64,000 bases of DNA from a virus, in the IMG/VR virus record IMGVR_UViG_3300042386_000659, positions 1 to 64,000 of that record. One strand, written 5' to 3'. Both the position numbers and the translations under genes were made by a program. Shown one piece after another: positions 29,795 through 38,388 of the stretch (position 1 is its first letter; every line of letters starts with the position of its first letter). The notes beneath the pieces are model-generated. The model ran no database searches and had not been told where the DNA came from. It saw only the letters and a program-made list of their open reading frames with translations.

Positions 29795-30769
29795 TTAAAT
29801 TTTCTCGGATTTCAAAATATTTTTAGATTGAATATAATTGTCAATAAAATTAATTCGTTGACCAATCCAATACATTACATTGACAGTCATAGAGTTACCT
29901 ATTGCACCTTTAACATTTGAATAACTTGGTTTTTTACCACCAATTTCAAAATCAAGATAACCATCGGGAAACCCTTGGAGTCTCTCTAATTCTCTTTCTG
30001 TGAAGATTCTAATACTATTGTTATCAATCCAATAGTTAGACGTAGATACTTTACCAAACCCATCAACCAATGTAGATGCGTGTGATTTTGTTACTGTACC
30101 TGCGAGTTTAATTTCTCCAAGAACATTTCTGGCGTACTCATCCCTCTTGATTCGATTCTTCTCTTTAACGCTTTCAAAACATCCTTCTTCAAATAATACG
30201 GAGAATGGGACTTTCCAATTGTTTCCACGATATCCAACAATGAAGATTCTTTTGCGTCGTTGGGGAACTCCGAAGTATTGGCTGTCGAAAACCCTATAAG
30301 CGATGGAGTATTCTTCTCCTTGGACAACACCTTGTTTGTCGAGGTCTTCTGCTTTGAAGTTAGTACCTGTGAAAGAGGAGATGATTTCACATAACGCTTT
30401 TCTGTGTTTGCTTTTAAAAACGCCTTCGACATTTTCCCAAATGAACCATCTTGGTCGTTTTTCTTTAAGAATTCTTCCATACTCAAGGGAGAGTTGACCA
30501 CGGACATCATCCATTCCTTTGTTGAGTCCTGCATCGGAAAAAGATTGACAAGGCGTTCCTCCGACCAATAGGTCGAAGCTGATGTTTCTGTAACTTTCAT
30601 GTTCGTTTAATTTTGTTAAGTCTGAAAATAATGGGGTTGTTGGATAGTGATGTGATAATACTTTTTGTGGGAAAGATGCGAAGTCACATAACCCTTCACA
30701 TTTCCAATTCAATGGTGACCAAGCTACCGTAGCCGCTTCGATTCCACTACATACTGAGAAATATTTCAT
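29795..30769 (-). CDS. DNA C5-cytosine methyltransferase (Dcm-like)
   Basis: The 324-residue protein has the ordered C5-methyltransferase motifs: SVCSGIEAATVAW (I), LVGGTPCQSFSDAG with catalytic Cys (about 74), FIWENVEGVF (VI), QRRKRIFIVG (VIII), then RELERLQGFPDGY (IX) and GAIGNSMTV (X). A target-recognition segment of usual size lies between VIII and IX. It methylates cytosine in DNA, probably for protection from restriction. No cognate nuclease is nearby, so it is an orphan enzyme. Confidence 0.92.
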   Translation of the reverse strand: MKYFSVCSGIEAATVAWSPLNWKCEGLCDFASFPQKVLSHHYPTTPLFSDLTKLNEHESYRNISFDLLVGGTPCQSFSDAGLNKGMDDVRGQLSLEYGRILKEKRPRWFIWENVEGVFKSKHRKALCEIISSFTGTNFKAEDLDKQGVVQGEEYSIAYRVFDSQYFGVPQRRKRIFIVGYRGNNWKVPFSVLFEEGCFESVKEKNRIKRDEYARNVLGEIKLAGTVTKSHASTLVDGFGKVSTSNYWIDNNSIRIFTERELERLQGFPDGYLDFEIGGKKPSYSNVKGAIGNSMTVNVMYWIGQRINFIDNYIQSKNILKSEKI

Positions 30770-30792
30770 ACCTGTTTTGTTTAATGATGAAA

Positions 30793-30821
30793 CAAAGTTA
30801 TGTATATTTTATGAAATACAA
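30793..30821 (-). promoter_or_regulatory. Possible host-type promoter of the C5 methyltransferase
   Basis: On the minus strand TTG (30819-30821) lies 18 bp from TAACTTTG (30793-30800), with a leader of about 23 nt. Spacing is slightly short, so confidence is moderate. Confidence 0.4.
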
Positions 30822-30852
30822 AAAAAATTTTAGAATATTTTTTAAATTATTC

Positions 30853-32271
30853 TTAAAGTATTGATAATGAGTTAGTTAGGAAGTCGTATTTTTCCTTTTT
30901 CCATTCAAGATATGTGTATTTTTTAAACCTTTGGGTTAATATGGTTATCGCATCGTTGAACAACTCTAATGTTGGTGTGTTAGCTTTACCATATGATTGT
31001 ACCAAACCTCCCTTACGATATTGTAGGTTTATCCTTTTTCGTTTACATTGTAGTCCAACATAAATGTATATTGATCCGTGTGGAAATTGTTTAGACATAC
31101 AGTTTTTCATATTAAACCCTTCGATTCTAAAATCCTCTTCTGTCACCAAAACTTTGGGTTTAAATAATTCCCCACCAACTATAATATCTTCCTCAATCTC
31201 ATCCATAAATTCTTTTGGTAAATCATATCTAACTTTATAACCTCGAGCGAAATGAAATTTAATTCCTGACCACATCTCCAATAAATTATCAAATTCATTA
31301 TCGTTCTTAGCTTTAAATTTTAATTCAACTCCTCTAGCTTCAAGTAACTCTCTAATTGATAATAACTTATTGACCAAATAAACTAATGAATCTGTTTTTA
31401 AAGAATCACTCTCCCACTTATTAATAACACTAACCATACAGTTTTTTTCCGTATCATTTTTTAACATGTGTAATTTTTTGTTTGGTGCATAATCAAAACA
31501 ATGTTTATCCCATTTTATTTTCTTTAAATAATCTATGTAATTGTCACCAAATAATTTACAGATATAGTTTAAAGAATCTAACTTAATACTCTTATGGGAA
31601 TTCTGTTTATTCAATTCACTAATAAGATACTTTGATTTTATTCCATAATGGTCTAATACCGATGGTAGAAATTTATAATCGTTTTTCTCTAACCATTTCT
31701 TTTTGGGGTAATCATGTTGTATATCATAATAAACACTGTCGTGTCCTTTAATACCCTTCATTTCTAAATGAAAATCAACAACCATATCATAAAGAAAGTT
31801 TATTTCACACTCACCCTTATTAATTTTTTGAATGATAAATTCTGATTTGAAATTATCTTTGATTAAATTATAAATTAATTCTATTATTTTATTAGTTGCT
31901 CTTGAATACTTCACTCCCCAAAACCCAATTCTCTTTTCTCCCCTCTCAAAACCATTCTCAGTTAAATCTAATAATAAACTAAAGTTATTCTTTTTTTGTT
32001 TGGTGGTGGTTCTAAACATTTTCATGTCTGTTAAACCATCATTAACAATTTTATACGTTATAAAGATGTCTCCGGTTTTTTTATTTAAAACCAGTTCATG
32101 TTCAAAAAGAACTTTTTTATTTTTACCATATCTTTGGTAATCAAAATCAAATGTAGATTTGTAAACAATATCATCATCGTCATTATATAACTTTAAATCA
32201 CACGTTGATAATGATTTACTTTTCTTGTCTTTCTTCTCTTGGTTGTGTATAAATAATAAATCCATATACAA
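30853..32271 (-). CDS. PcfJ-like paralogue with degenerate HC motif
   Basis: The 472-residue protein shares the middle region (WLEKNDYKFLPSVLDHYGIK and CKLFGDNYIDYL) with the 633-residue neighbour upstream. In place of that protein's MHHCVASY it has NMKNCMSKQ, keeping the Cys but losing the adjacent His. The C-terminus (GLVQSYGKANTPTLELFNDAI) otherwise follows the PcfJ-like layout. It probably arose by duplication and lost or changed activity. Function of the family is unknown. Confidence 0.55.
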   Translation of the reverse strand: MYMDLLFIHNQEKKDKKSKSLSTCDLKLYNDDDDIVYKSTFDFDYQRYGKNKKVLFEHELVLNKKTGDIFITYKIVNDGLTDMKMFRTTTKQKKNNFSLLLDLTENGFERGEKRIGFWGVKYSRATNKIIELIYNLIKDNFKSEFIIQKINKGECEINFLYDMVVDFHLEMKGIKGHDSVYYDIQHDYPKKKWLEKNDYKFLPSVLDHYGIKSKYLISELNKQNSHKSIKLDSLNYICKLFGDNYIDYLKKIKWDKHCFDYAPNKKLHMLKNDTEKNCMVSVINKWESDSLKTDSLVYLVNKLLSIRELLEARGVELKFKAKNDNEFDNLLEMWSGIKFHFARGYKVRYDLPKEFMDEIEEDIIVGGELFKPKVLVTEEDFRIEGFNMKNCMSKQFPHGSIYIYVGLQCKRKRINLQYRKGGLVQSYGKANTPTLELFNDAITILTQRFKKYTYLEWKKEKYDFLTNSLSIL

Positions 32272-32301
32272 AATATATATGGATTTATTTGAATTGTGTA
32301 G

Positions 32302-34203
32302 TTAAAATGCAGGTTCACGCCTCATATCAAATAACACATCAGATATTCGTGTTGGTTCTTTAATTTCAGGTATAATTTCTATTCCATTAATTTTAACCGG
32401 TACCTTTTTTTTATCTAAAGAATGTAATAAACCCATTCTAGCATAGTGCTTAGTTTTTTCTTTTAGGATATTGACAGCTAACTCAATGTCGGCAGGAGGT
32501 TGTTTATTACAAAAGTGTCTCGCTTGAATTAGAGTACCTGTTTGACAATCAAATTCACAAGTAACCCTATCTTTTTTATCTTCAGTTCTTACCGAAACAA
32601 CAATCGATTTTTCTTTATCCGAATATGATGCCACACAATGGTGCATGAAATTACCTTCCTCATCATAATCCTCTTCTCGTTTTAAGATATAAGGATAGAA
32701 TTCGGGATTGACCCATTCGGGATTTGACTCATCATCACTTAAATTAATCTTAACTTTAATTGGTGATTCTACATCGTTAACCATCTTATCAACAAATTGA
32801 TATTCAATAACATATCCCTTTTTAATGAATTTCATCATTTTAGATAATTCCAAATGTTCTTTATCAAAATCATCTATGTTTTTAGATTTTAAATATAAAT
32901 CAGGTATGAATTTACGTAATTTATCAATCATCTTAAAATGATCATTTAAATCACCAATAAATCTATGGTTAATCAATGTCTCTTTCTTATTGGTTAATCT
33001 TTGATATCCTCGTATTTCGTTGTTTAAATTATTAATGATTTTAACGATATTTTCCTTTTCGATATTTGTTATTAGGAACTTTTCTTTTTTTAATTCTTCT
33101 GCAAATTTAAATTTAGGGTAACCAATATCAACGGTGTCTTCGTATGTTGAATTCATAAAATGTACCAAATCAATACTACCAATATATTTTGAAAAATTAT
33201 CACCAAAAAAATAACATAAACGAGATAATGCATGTATATCTATTTTAGTATTTTCGTGCATTATTTTAATTGTAATTTTAGATTTTATTTGAAACATATC
33301 CAAAATCGAAGCGATTAATTTTCTGTCGTTTTTCTTTAAAAACTTTTCAGTGGGATAATACTTTTTAATCCATATACCGTAATCGTTAGATACTTTAATC
33401 TTTTTCAATTCAACAAATCGTTCTAACATTAATTGACAGAACCATATACCATTAAAACTAAAATTTTGATTAAGGTTAAATACCTTATTGATTTCAAAAA
33501 TAAAATCGGTATTATTGAATGTTTCATTATACTCTTTCAACAGAACAGAGTTATCATCCAAACATTTTCTCATGTTTAAAATTCCACCATCTTTGAATTG
33601 CATCTCCAAAAAGTTGAAGTTGTTGGTTCTAAATGTCTTAGTTGTTTTCCTACCACTTTTATTCATACTAAGTGTGGTAAAATTACCATTATTAACATTA
33701 AACGTTACTGACTCAACACCAGTTGATTTCTTAAAGTAAATGTTGTTAAATGCCCTATGTCTATGGTGTCGATATAGTTTAATTGTTATTTTATCTCCGT
33801 GTCTCCTAATAGAACGTTCAATTGTGGTAACGGTCATTTCACTAAACGGGCTACCGTAATATTTCTTAATGTGTCTATCGTCCCTGGTCTCAAAATTTCT
33901 AATTGCGTAATTTATTATGGAACGTTCATTTATGCCAGGTTCACCATAGAAAAATTTTGTTTTTCTTTTTCCTACCTTTTCGGGAAATTCCGTTGTTCGA
34001 CCAAAGGTCGGTCTTCTCATATCGCCAATTGTAAATTTTATAAGACTCTTAGCACTTTCAAATATTTCATCATCCCCATCATCAAGTGAGTCTAAATCAA
34101 CCCCCATTGAACTTAATGATTCTTTCTTATCAATTATTTTACAATAATCCTTGAAAACCGTAATGGTCGCATAGGTGAATTTTTGATTTATAATTTCCTC
34201 CAT
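32302..34203 (-). CDS. PcfJ-like protein
   Basis: The C-terminal region of this 633-residue protein contains EEGNFMHHCVASYSD, IVVSVR and CEFDCQTGTLIQARHFCN. It resembles the PcfJ-like domain (HHC..Y...basic strand...N) known from conjugative plasmids and large phages. The middle shares KKNDRKLIASILD with the paralogue downstream. The N-terminal 300 residues are unrecognised and Lys-rich. A possible nucleic-acid enzyme, activity unproven. A TATATTTG box (34223-34230) lies upstream, with no clear -33. Confidence 0.6.
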   Translation of the reverse strand: MEEIINQKFTYATITVFKDYCKIIDKKESLSSMGVDLDSLDDGDDEIFESAKSLIKFTIGDMRRPTFGRTTEFPEKVGKRKTKFFYGEPGINERSIINYAIRNFETRDDRHIKKYYGSPFSEMTVTTIERSIRRHGDKITIKLYRHHRHRAFNNIYFKKSTGVESVTFNVNNGNFTTLSMNKSGRKTTKTFRTNNFNFLEMQFKDGGILNMRKCLDDNSVLLKEYNETFNNTDFIFEINKVFNLNQNFSFNGIWFCQLMLERFVELKKIKVSNDYGIWIKKYYPTEKFLKKNDRKLIASILDMFQIKSKITIKIMHENTKIDIHALSRLCYFFGDNFSKYIGSIDLVHFMNSTYEDTVDIGYPKFKFAEELKKEKFLITNIEKENIVKIINNLNNEIRGYQRLTNKKETLINHRFIGDLNDHFKMIDKLRKFIPDLYLKSKNIDDFDKEHLELSKMMKFIKKGYVIEYQFVDKMVNDVESPIKVKINLSDDESNPEWVNPEFYPYILKREEDYDEEGNFMHHCVASYSDKEKSIVVSVRTEDKKDRVTCEFDCQTGTLIQARHFCNKQPPADIELAVNILKEKTKHYARMGLLHSLDKKKVPVKINGIEIIPEIKEPTRISDVLFDMRREPAF

Positions 34204-34273
34204 TGTCTAATAGTTTATAGGACAAATATACAAAAAATATTTAGAAAATACTTATTAATATAAAATATATATT

Positions 34274-34402
34274 ATGGCGAAAGCAAAAGGTACGTCGTCT
34301 TCAATAAAGAAGACTTTCGGAAAAAGAAAAAAAGGTGTTTATAAGAAAAGTTACGGTCCTAAGGCCCAAAAACCCAAAAAATACCAAGGACAAGGTCGTT
34401 AA
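34274..34402 (+). CDS. Small very basic protein
   Basis: The 42-residue product (MAKAKGTSSSIKKTFGKRKK and GVYKKSYGPKAQKPKKYQGQ) is about one third Lys/Arg and would bind nucleic acid or be packaged with DNA. It is the only plus-strand gene between the metalloprotease and 36.8 kb. It ends overlapping the thyA stop by 4 bp, so the two genes converge. Likely histone-like, by composition only. Confidence 0.5.
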   Translation: MAKAKGTSSSIKKTFGKRKKGVYKKSYGPKAQKPKKYQGQGR

Positions 34403-35574
34403 TTACTTAACGGAGCTTTTATGGTTGGATGACATTCGTACCCTTCAATAATGAATTGGTGTGGATAACTATTTCTTATAAATTTATCGAAAGTTTCCAT
34501 GTGGTGTTCGAAATGTGTCAGGGGTATTGGACTGAACTTTAATACGGGTAAGTTTTTAAATGGTTCTCTATTAATTTGTTCTTTGGCATGTTCTAAATGA
34601 TTAGAATACAAATGAACATCTCCTAAGTTACCAATTAAATCTTCTGGTACCATATTAACTTCCATTCCTAATATTTCCAATAATAACCCATAAGAGGCAA
34701 TATTGAAGGGTAAACCTAAGAATGTGTCAACAGATCTTTGATTCCACATTAATGATATTGCTCGTTTAGGTATCTTATAAGATTCTAATTCTTCACTTAA
34801 TCCGCCACCAAAAGGAACGATGTCATCAACCATTGATTGGAACTTTTCTTCTCCTACTTTTTTCTTTAATAAAACCCACATCTCTTCACCTGTTAACTTC
34901 CTTGTGTAAACTTGAAATCCGTAATGACAAGGAGGAAGTACCATATGGTCTAACTCACTTACATTCCAAGCACTAACCATTAATCTTCTACTATCAGGAT
35001 TCGTTTTAAGTTCATTGATTAGGTTTGTGATTTGGTCTACATCTCGATAAGGTGAACCATCATCATTGTTATATATTTCCCAATCTCTCCATTGTTTACC
35101 ATAGATTGGTCCTAACTCACCCCATATTTTTGCAAACTCTACATCCGATTTTATCCTTCCAATAAATTCTTCTTTTGTTGGTATTCTAGCAAACCATTTA
35201 CCATTCTCATCTGTGCCATCAATTAGGAGACCATCATAAATCATATCATCTAAATCACCCACTGCACTTTTTTGCCAAATAGAATCTACTTTATTTACAA
35301 AGTTTTTATAAGCATCACCATCCCAAATATGACAATCATAATCCAATAAGAATTTGATATTGGTCTCACCTCTTAAGAACCATAATAGTTCGGCAACCAT
35401 AACATTCCACGCCATCTTTTTTGTTGTAAGTAGTGGGAATCCCTGTGCCATTCTATGACGTATTTGTCTACCAAATACTGAAATGGTTCCAGTACCTGTT
35501 CTGTCCGTTTTTACGACTCCATTATCTAAAATATCTTGTAATAAATCCTGATATCTTTTATCTAATCTATTCAT
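34399..35574 (-). CDS. thyA: Thymidylate synthase with large insertions
   Basis: The catalytic PPCHYGFQVY (Cys about 216), KTDRTGTGT start, YGKQWRDW, DSRRLMVSAWN, RSVDTFLGLPFNIASY and DVHLYSNH are all present. The protein is about 391 residues against about 264 for E. coli ThyA. Extra blocks lie between HIWDGDAY and GPIYGKQW (about 70 residues) and after the catalytic Cys (about 50). It makes dTMP from dUMP using methylene-THF for phage DNA. The start at 35574 is 2 bp after the upstream stop. Confidence 0.95.
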   Translation of the reverse strand: MNRLDKRYQDLLQDILDNGVVKTDRTGTGTISVFGRQIRHRMAQGFPLLTTKKMAWNVMVAELLWFLRGETNIKFLLDYDCHIWDGDAYKNFVNKVDSIWQKSAVGDLDDMIYDGLLIDGTDENGKWFARIPTKEEFIGRIKSDVEFAKIWGELGPIYGKQWRDWEIYNNDDGSPYRDVDQITNLINELKTNPDSRRLMVSAWNVSELDHMVLPPCHYGFQVYTRKLTGEEMWVLLKKKVGEEKFQSMVDDIVPFGGGLSEELESYKIPKRAISLMWNQRSVDTFLGLPFNIASYGLLLEILGMEVNMVPEDLIGNLGDVHLYSNHLEHAKEQINREPFKNLPVLKFSPIPLTHFEHHMETFDKFIRNSYPHQFIIEGYECHPTIKAPLSN

Positions 35575-35576
35575 GT

Positions 35577-35951
35577 TTACCATTTTGGTGTCTCCAACCT
35601 TTTTATATTTTCTTGTTCGTCTTGTCTGGTGAAATTTTCTTTATGAGATAGAATTCGGTGAAACTCTCTATATGCGTGTGGTTGATAATTTTTTAAATAA
35701 TCAAGACCATATTCATATTCAAATAAAATATCTTCATATCTTCTTTCTTTAGAATCAAATCCATCTGATTGCATTTTCAAATCCATTTGTAATTCGTTAA
35801 TTACGTTTTGTAACGAATCTTCCTTACATATGTTTGTTGTCACAACGGGCGTTGGTTTATCATTAAAATACATTAATGAAACAAATACCCCAAGTAGGGA
35901 AACGATTGCCCCAAATGTTAATACACTTGTATCTTTATTTTCCATGTTCAT
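35577..35951 (-). CDS. Membrane-anchored protein with helical tail
   Basis: The 124-residue product has one hydrophobic helix (LTFGAIVSLLGVFVSLMYF, about 11-29). A helical charged domain with YEYGLDYLKNYQPHAYREFHR follows. The layout parallels the 28980-29273 product, and both resemble spanin-like inner-membrane proteins. An internal start (35945) is possible. Function unproven. Confidence 0.5.
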   Translation of the reverse strand: MNMENKDTSVLTFGAIVSLLGVFVSLMYFNDKPTPVVTTNICKEDSLQNVINELQMDLKMQSDGFDSKERRYEDILFEYEYGLDYLKNYQPHAYREFHRILSHKENFTRQDEQENIKRLETPKW

Positions 35952-36135
35952 ATGTTTCTTGTATTTGAATCCCTATCATATATGTTAACCATCTAACCGT
36001 CAATCCCCAAGATGGTGATGTTACACCTGTCTCAAGAAACTCTGTTTTATTATAAAAGAAAACAATTGTTGGAATTAAAAACCAATGATGTTTCTTCTTA
36101 TAGATAAAAAAATCTTTATAATATTTCTTTTTCAT
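35935..36135 (-). CDS. Small basic aromatic membrane-associated protein
   Basis: The start at 36135 (MKKKYYKDFFIYKKKHHWFL) is preferred because a longer frame overlaps the upstream gene more. A hydrophobic LIPTIVFFY and a second segment (LTVRWLTYMIGI) suggest membrane association. 66 residues, not recognised. Confidence 0.45.
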   Translation of the reverse strand: MKKKYYKDFFIYKKKHHWFLIPTIVFFYNKTEFLETGVTSPSWGLTVRWLTYMIGIQIQETYEHGK

Positions 36136-36424
36136 CTTCCTTTTTATTAAACAATGAATAAATTTTAGAACGATAATTTTCATACTGAGTCATTGCAATC
36201 CATTTACCAATGACACTACCTAAAATGTAAAAAATGATTCCGTAAAAATCACCTTTAAACATACCATCTAATGAATAATACGCCGAACCTAAAGCCATTA
36301 AATTTATGAAAACACTATTGAATAACAACGATTTAAGTTTATTTTCATATGTATATTTTATCTCCAACACTTTGAAGATATTGAACATAATTTGAAAGAA
36401 TAAAATTAGTAAGTAATTTTTCAT
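36116..36424 (-). CDS. Small multi-pass membrane protein
   Basis: The 102-residue product has hydrophobic segments near 1-22, 33-52 and 60-78 and a charged C-terminus (NKKEDEKEIL). It resembles small phage inner-membrane proteins with no known role. It overlaps neighbours by 1-20 bp. Confidence 0.5.
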   Translation of the reverse strand: MKNYLLILFFQIMFNIFKVLEIKYTYENKLKSLLFNSVFINLMALGSAYYSLDGMFKGDFYGIIFYILGSVIGKWIAMTQYENYRSKIYSLFNKKEDEKEIL

Positions 36425-36600
36425 TATTTTTTGGGCTTTCTAAAATAATCCAGTACGATGTTGAGGGACCCTAAACTAATTATTCCCCATCCAAAATACT
36501 TCACTAACTCGGGGTCCGCACCTTTAAGTCCATACTTCTGAACTAGTATACCCGTTAATATCATCATTATATAGATGATTTCTTTAATCTTTATTTTCAT
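36424..36600 (-). CDS. Small two-pass membrane protein
   Basis: A 58-residue frame in the gap, with two hydrophobic segments (IIYIMMILTGILVQ and YFGWGIISLGSLNIVL). Its stop overlaps the next start (TAATG) and its own start overlaps the upstream gene by 17 bp. Operon layout supports it. Function unknown. Confidence 0.5.
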   Translation of the reverse strand: MKIKIKEIIYIMMILTGILVQKYGLKGADPELVKYFGWGIISLGSLNIVLDYFRKPKK

Positions 36601-36790
36601 TTTCTTTTAATTTATTTAAACATTTATATAACGTATTGGCTTCCATTAAGTTAAACATTCTATTTTGATTACAGAAATCTAATGCCTTTCCTATTATTGT
36701 CAATGCAGATTCTTTATCAATATCGTATACGAATTGGTCGAACTCATCTATGTTGTCAAATTCAATTAAACCTCCGAATATTCTTTCCAT
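36584..36790 (-). CDS. Hypothetical small protein
   Basis: The 68-residue product is acidic and helical (FDNIDEFDQFVYDIDKES, then AIDFCNQNRMFNLMEANTLY-like). No motif is recognised. A near-leaderless host-type promoter lies directly upstream, so it is the first gene of its transcript. Confidence 0.5.
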   Translation of the reverse strand: MERIFGGLIEFDNIDEFDQFVYDIDKESALTIIGKALDFCNQNRMFNLMEANTLYKCLNKLKENENKD

Positions 36791-36794
36791 GTGT

Positions 36795-36825
36795 CAAATA
36801 TATAAAATTCTTTTGGTAATTCCAA
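36795..36825 (-). promoter_or_regulatory. Bacteroidota-type promoter, leaderless layout
   Basis: On the minus strand TTGGAATTACC (TTG at 36823-36825) lies 20 bp from TATATTTG (36795-36802). ACAC and the ATG of the 36584-36790 gene follow. It lies back to back with the plus-strand DUF192 gene. Confidence 0.7.
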
Positions 36826-36837
36826 ATAATTATAGGT

Positions 36838-37203
36838 ATGTCAGTTCACATTAACAACAAAACTTTCAATGCCGAATATCTATCCCAACCAGAGGACATA
36901 AGTCGTGGTATGATGGGTAGAAAGTCGTTAGACGGTTGTATGGTTTTTAAAATGGGAAAAGGTCATCATTCATTTTGGATGAAGAATTGTCTAATCCCAC
37001 TTGATATTGTCTTTGTACTTAACAACCGTATCAATCGTATTCATTCCAATTGTCCTGTTGAAGATTCACATAGGATGACTCTACCTCGTTACACCGGTAT
37101 TGGTGACCACGTAATAGAATTTCCTGCAGGAACTACTGATGGTTGGAAAGTGGGTGATCGTGTTGCAATGTATCTTGGTTCTCCTCAGAATCCTGTTCGA
37201 TAG
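36838..37203 (+). CDS. DUF192-family protein
   Basis: The 121-residue protein shows the DUF192 core: GMMGRKSLDGCMVFKM, HSFWMKNCLIPLDIVFV and a C-terminal EFPAGTTDGWKVGDRV. The family is a small exported or cytosolic beta domain of unknown function. Without a signal peptide it is probably cytoplasmic here. It converges on the methyltransferase gene with a 71-bp overlap at the 3' end. Confidence 0.8.
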   Translation: MSVHINNKTFNAEYLSQPEDISRGMMGRKSLDGCMVFKMGKGHHSFWMKNCLIPLDIVFVLNNRINRIHSNCPVEDSHRMTLPRYTGIGDHVIEFPAGTTDGWKVGDRVAMYLGSPQNPVR

Positions 37204-37846
37204 GACTATCGTATTTCACTCTTGGTTTAACCTTTTCAAACACCCAAAAATAACTGTGATATTTTCGAGCGTGTTCTTGTTTAGTCCACTTGGTACCAAA
37301 GCTATTAATACGGACGTTTGATGTGAGGATGAATAAGTCTCTCGGATAGAATCCTAATTCCTGTGCCATATTCATAACCATAACGTGAGAAAAATGATTC
37401 TTACCTCCAGATACCGTGTCTTGACATTTAAAGACTACGTAACCACCTTTCTCACAAACTCGGTACAATTCCTTCAATGTGTTAAAATAGTGGTTTTTTA
37501 GGTGGTTATATGACTCATAACCCTCAAATCTCTTTGCTATAATCGAACTACCCTCTTTATTATCACGATAAGACTTACCAGCAATAACAAAAGGTGGGTC
37601 AAACATAATACTTTTCATCGTTCCGTCTGCAAACGACAAATTCTCTGAACTACATTCCACAACCGTATCATTAACAGGATAAATGTCGGATTTATTAATC
37701 GGTGATGGTAAATCTTTCCAAAAATTACCTTTTGAATATGTACAATCTAAATCGAATCTTTCGATATTATAGAGAAACATAATGTTTTTAATTGCGTCGT
37801 AGTTACTGTTGTAAACACTTTTTACGGGTTTAAAGTCTTTTTCCAT
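37133..37846 (-). CDS. DNA N-methyltransferase-like (DPPF) protein
   Basis: The 237-residue protein contains IMFDPPFVIAG (about 81), a DPP(F/Y) motif IV. KEGGYVVFKCQDT-like motifs follow (GGYVVFKCQDTVSGGKN), and QEHARKYHSYFWVFEK (about 200). This is the pattern of phage N6-adenine or N4-cytosine methyltransferases that modify phage DNA. Target-recognition content is small. The 3' end overlaps DUF192 on the other strand. Confidence 0.7.
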   Translation of the reverse strand: MEKDFKPVKSVYNSNYDAIKNIMFLYNIERFDLDCTYSKGNFWKDLPSPINKSDIYPVNDTVVECSSENLSFADGTMKSIMFDPPFVIAGKSYRDNKEGSSIIAKRFEGYESYNHLKNHYFNTLKELYRVCEKGGYVVFKCQDTVSGGKNHFSHVMVMNMAQELGFYPRDLFILTSNVRINSFGTKWTKQEHARKYHSYFWVFEKVKPRVKYDSPIEQDSEENQDTLQHDHPLSNHQ

Positions 37847-37912
37847 TTGTTTTTTAATATTTTTTTTGTATACTTTAGTAAAATATAGGAAATAAAAAAC
37901 AATAAACCAAAA

Positions 37913-37920
37913 TATTTATA
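37913..37920 (+). promoter_or_regulatory. TATTTATA box, candidate late promoter
   Basis: AATATTTATAAAA, 14 nt before the ATG of the small plus-strand gene at 37935. Same box as at the leader-bearing genes. Confidence 0.35.
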
Positions 37921-37934
37921 AAAAAACAATCACT

Positions 37935-38099
37935 ATGGCCTGCGGATGTAAAAAAAACAACTCTAACCCACAACCTGTTCAACCAACGAACATAACTTTA
38001 AGTGAAACAGGAACACCTGTCGTTACACAACCGGCACCCGCACCGACAACAAATCAAACGGGGGTTGATGTAATTATTGACCGTTTAAATAATCAATAA
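37935..38099 (+). CDS. Small Cys-start, Pro/Thr-rich protein
   Basis: The 54-residue product starts MACGCKKNNSNPQP and is rich in Pro, Thr and Asn (VVTQPAPAPTTNQ), so probably disordered. The two early Cys could chelate metal or bond covalently, and there is no lipobox signal peptide. It lies between a candidate late promoter and a terminator, so it may be a single-gene late transcript. Function unknown. Confidence 0.5.
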   Translation: MACGCKKNNSNPQPVQPTNITLSETGTPVVTQPAPAPTTNQTGVDVIIDRLNNQ

Positions 38100-38127
38100 T
38101 ATCGTTTATACTAACGATTAAATGAAG

Positions 38128-38153
38128 TATCGTCTTAATTGACGATATTTTTT
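38128..38153 (+). terminator. Intrinsic terminator
   Basis: TATCGTC and GACGATA form a stem around TTAATT, followed by six T. It ends the 37935-38099 transcript, before the glycan cluster starts. Confidence 0.7.
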
Positions 38154-38189
38154 AATCATTTCAGTATATAAGAATATATATAAAACAAT

Positions 38190-38387
38190 ATGAAAGTAGA
38201 AACAAAATTAACAAGTGTTAACATTTTAGATGATGTTTACAGGAAGTTTAAAATTAAATCAATTGAGGGTTCAATGAACCTACAAAAATTAGTAAATCGT
38301 TCTTTAGATTTATATTCTAAAGATGAAAACTTTAGAAACTCAATAAACAACCATAATGGTTTAGCAACAACAGGATCCAAATTTTAA
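38190..38387 (+). CDS. Ribbon-helix-helix-like small protein
   Basis: The 65-residue product begins with a beta strand (TKLTSVNILDDVYRKFKIK) and a helix-turn-helix-like region (SMNLQKLVNRSLDLYSKD). This fits a short RHH DNA-binding domain of the Arc/CopG type. It sits 1 bp before the first glycosyltransferase and may regulate the cluster. No toxin partner is visible. Confidence 0.5.
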   Translation: MKVETKLTSVNILDDVYRKFKIKSIEGSMNLQKLVNRSLDLYSKDENFRNSINNHNGLATTGSKF

Positions 38388-38388
38388 T

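Noticed and set aside
30091-30600. 169-codon minus-strand frame inside the C5 methyltransferase
   Set aside because: It lies in another frame of a gene with all ordered catalytic motifs and shows no motif of its own.
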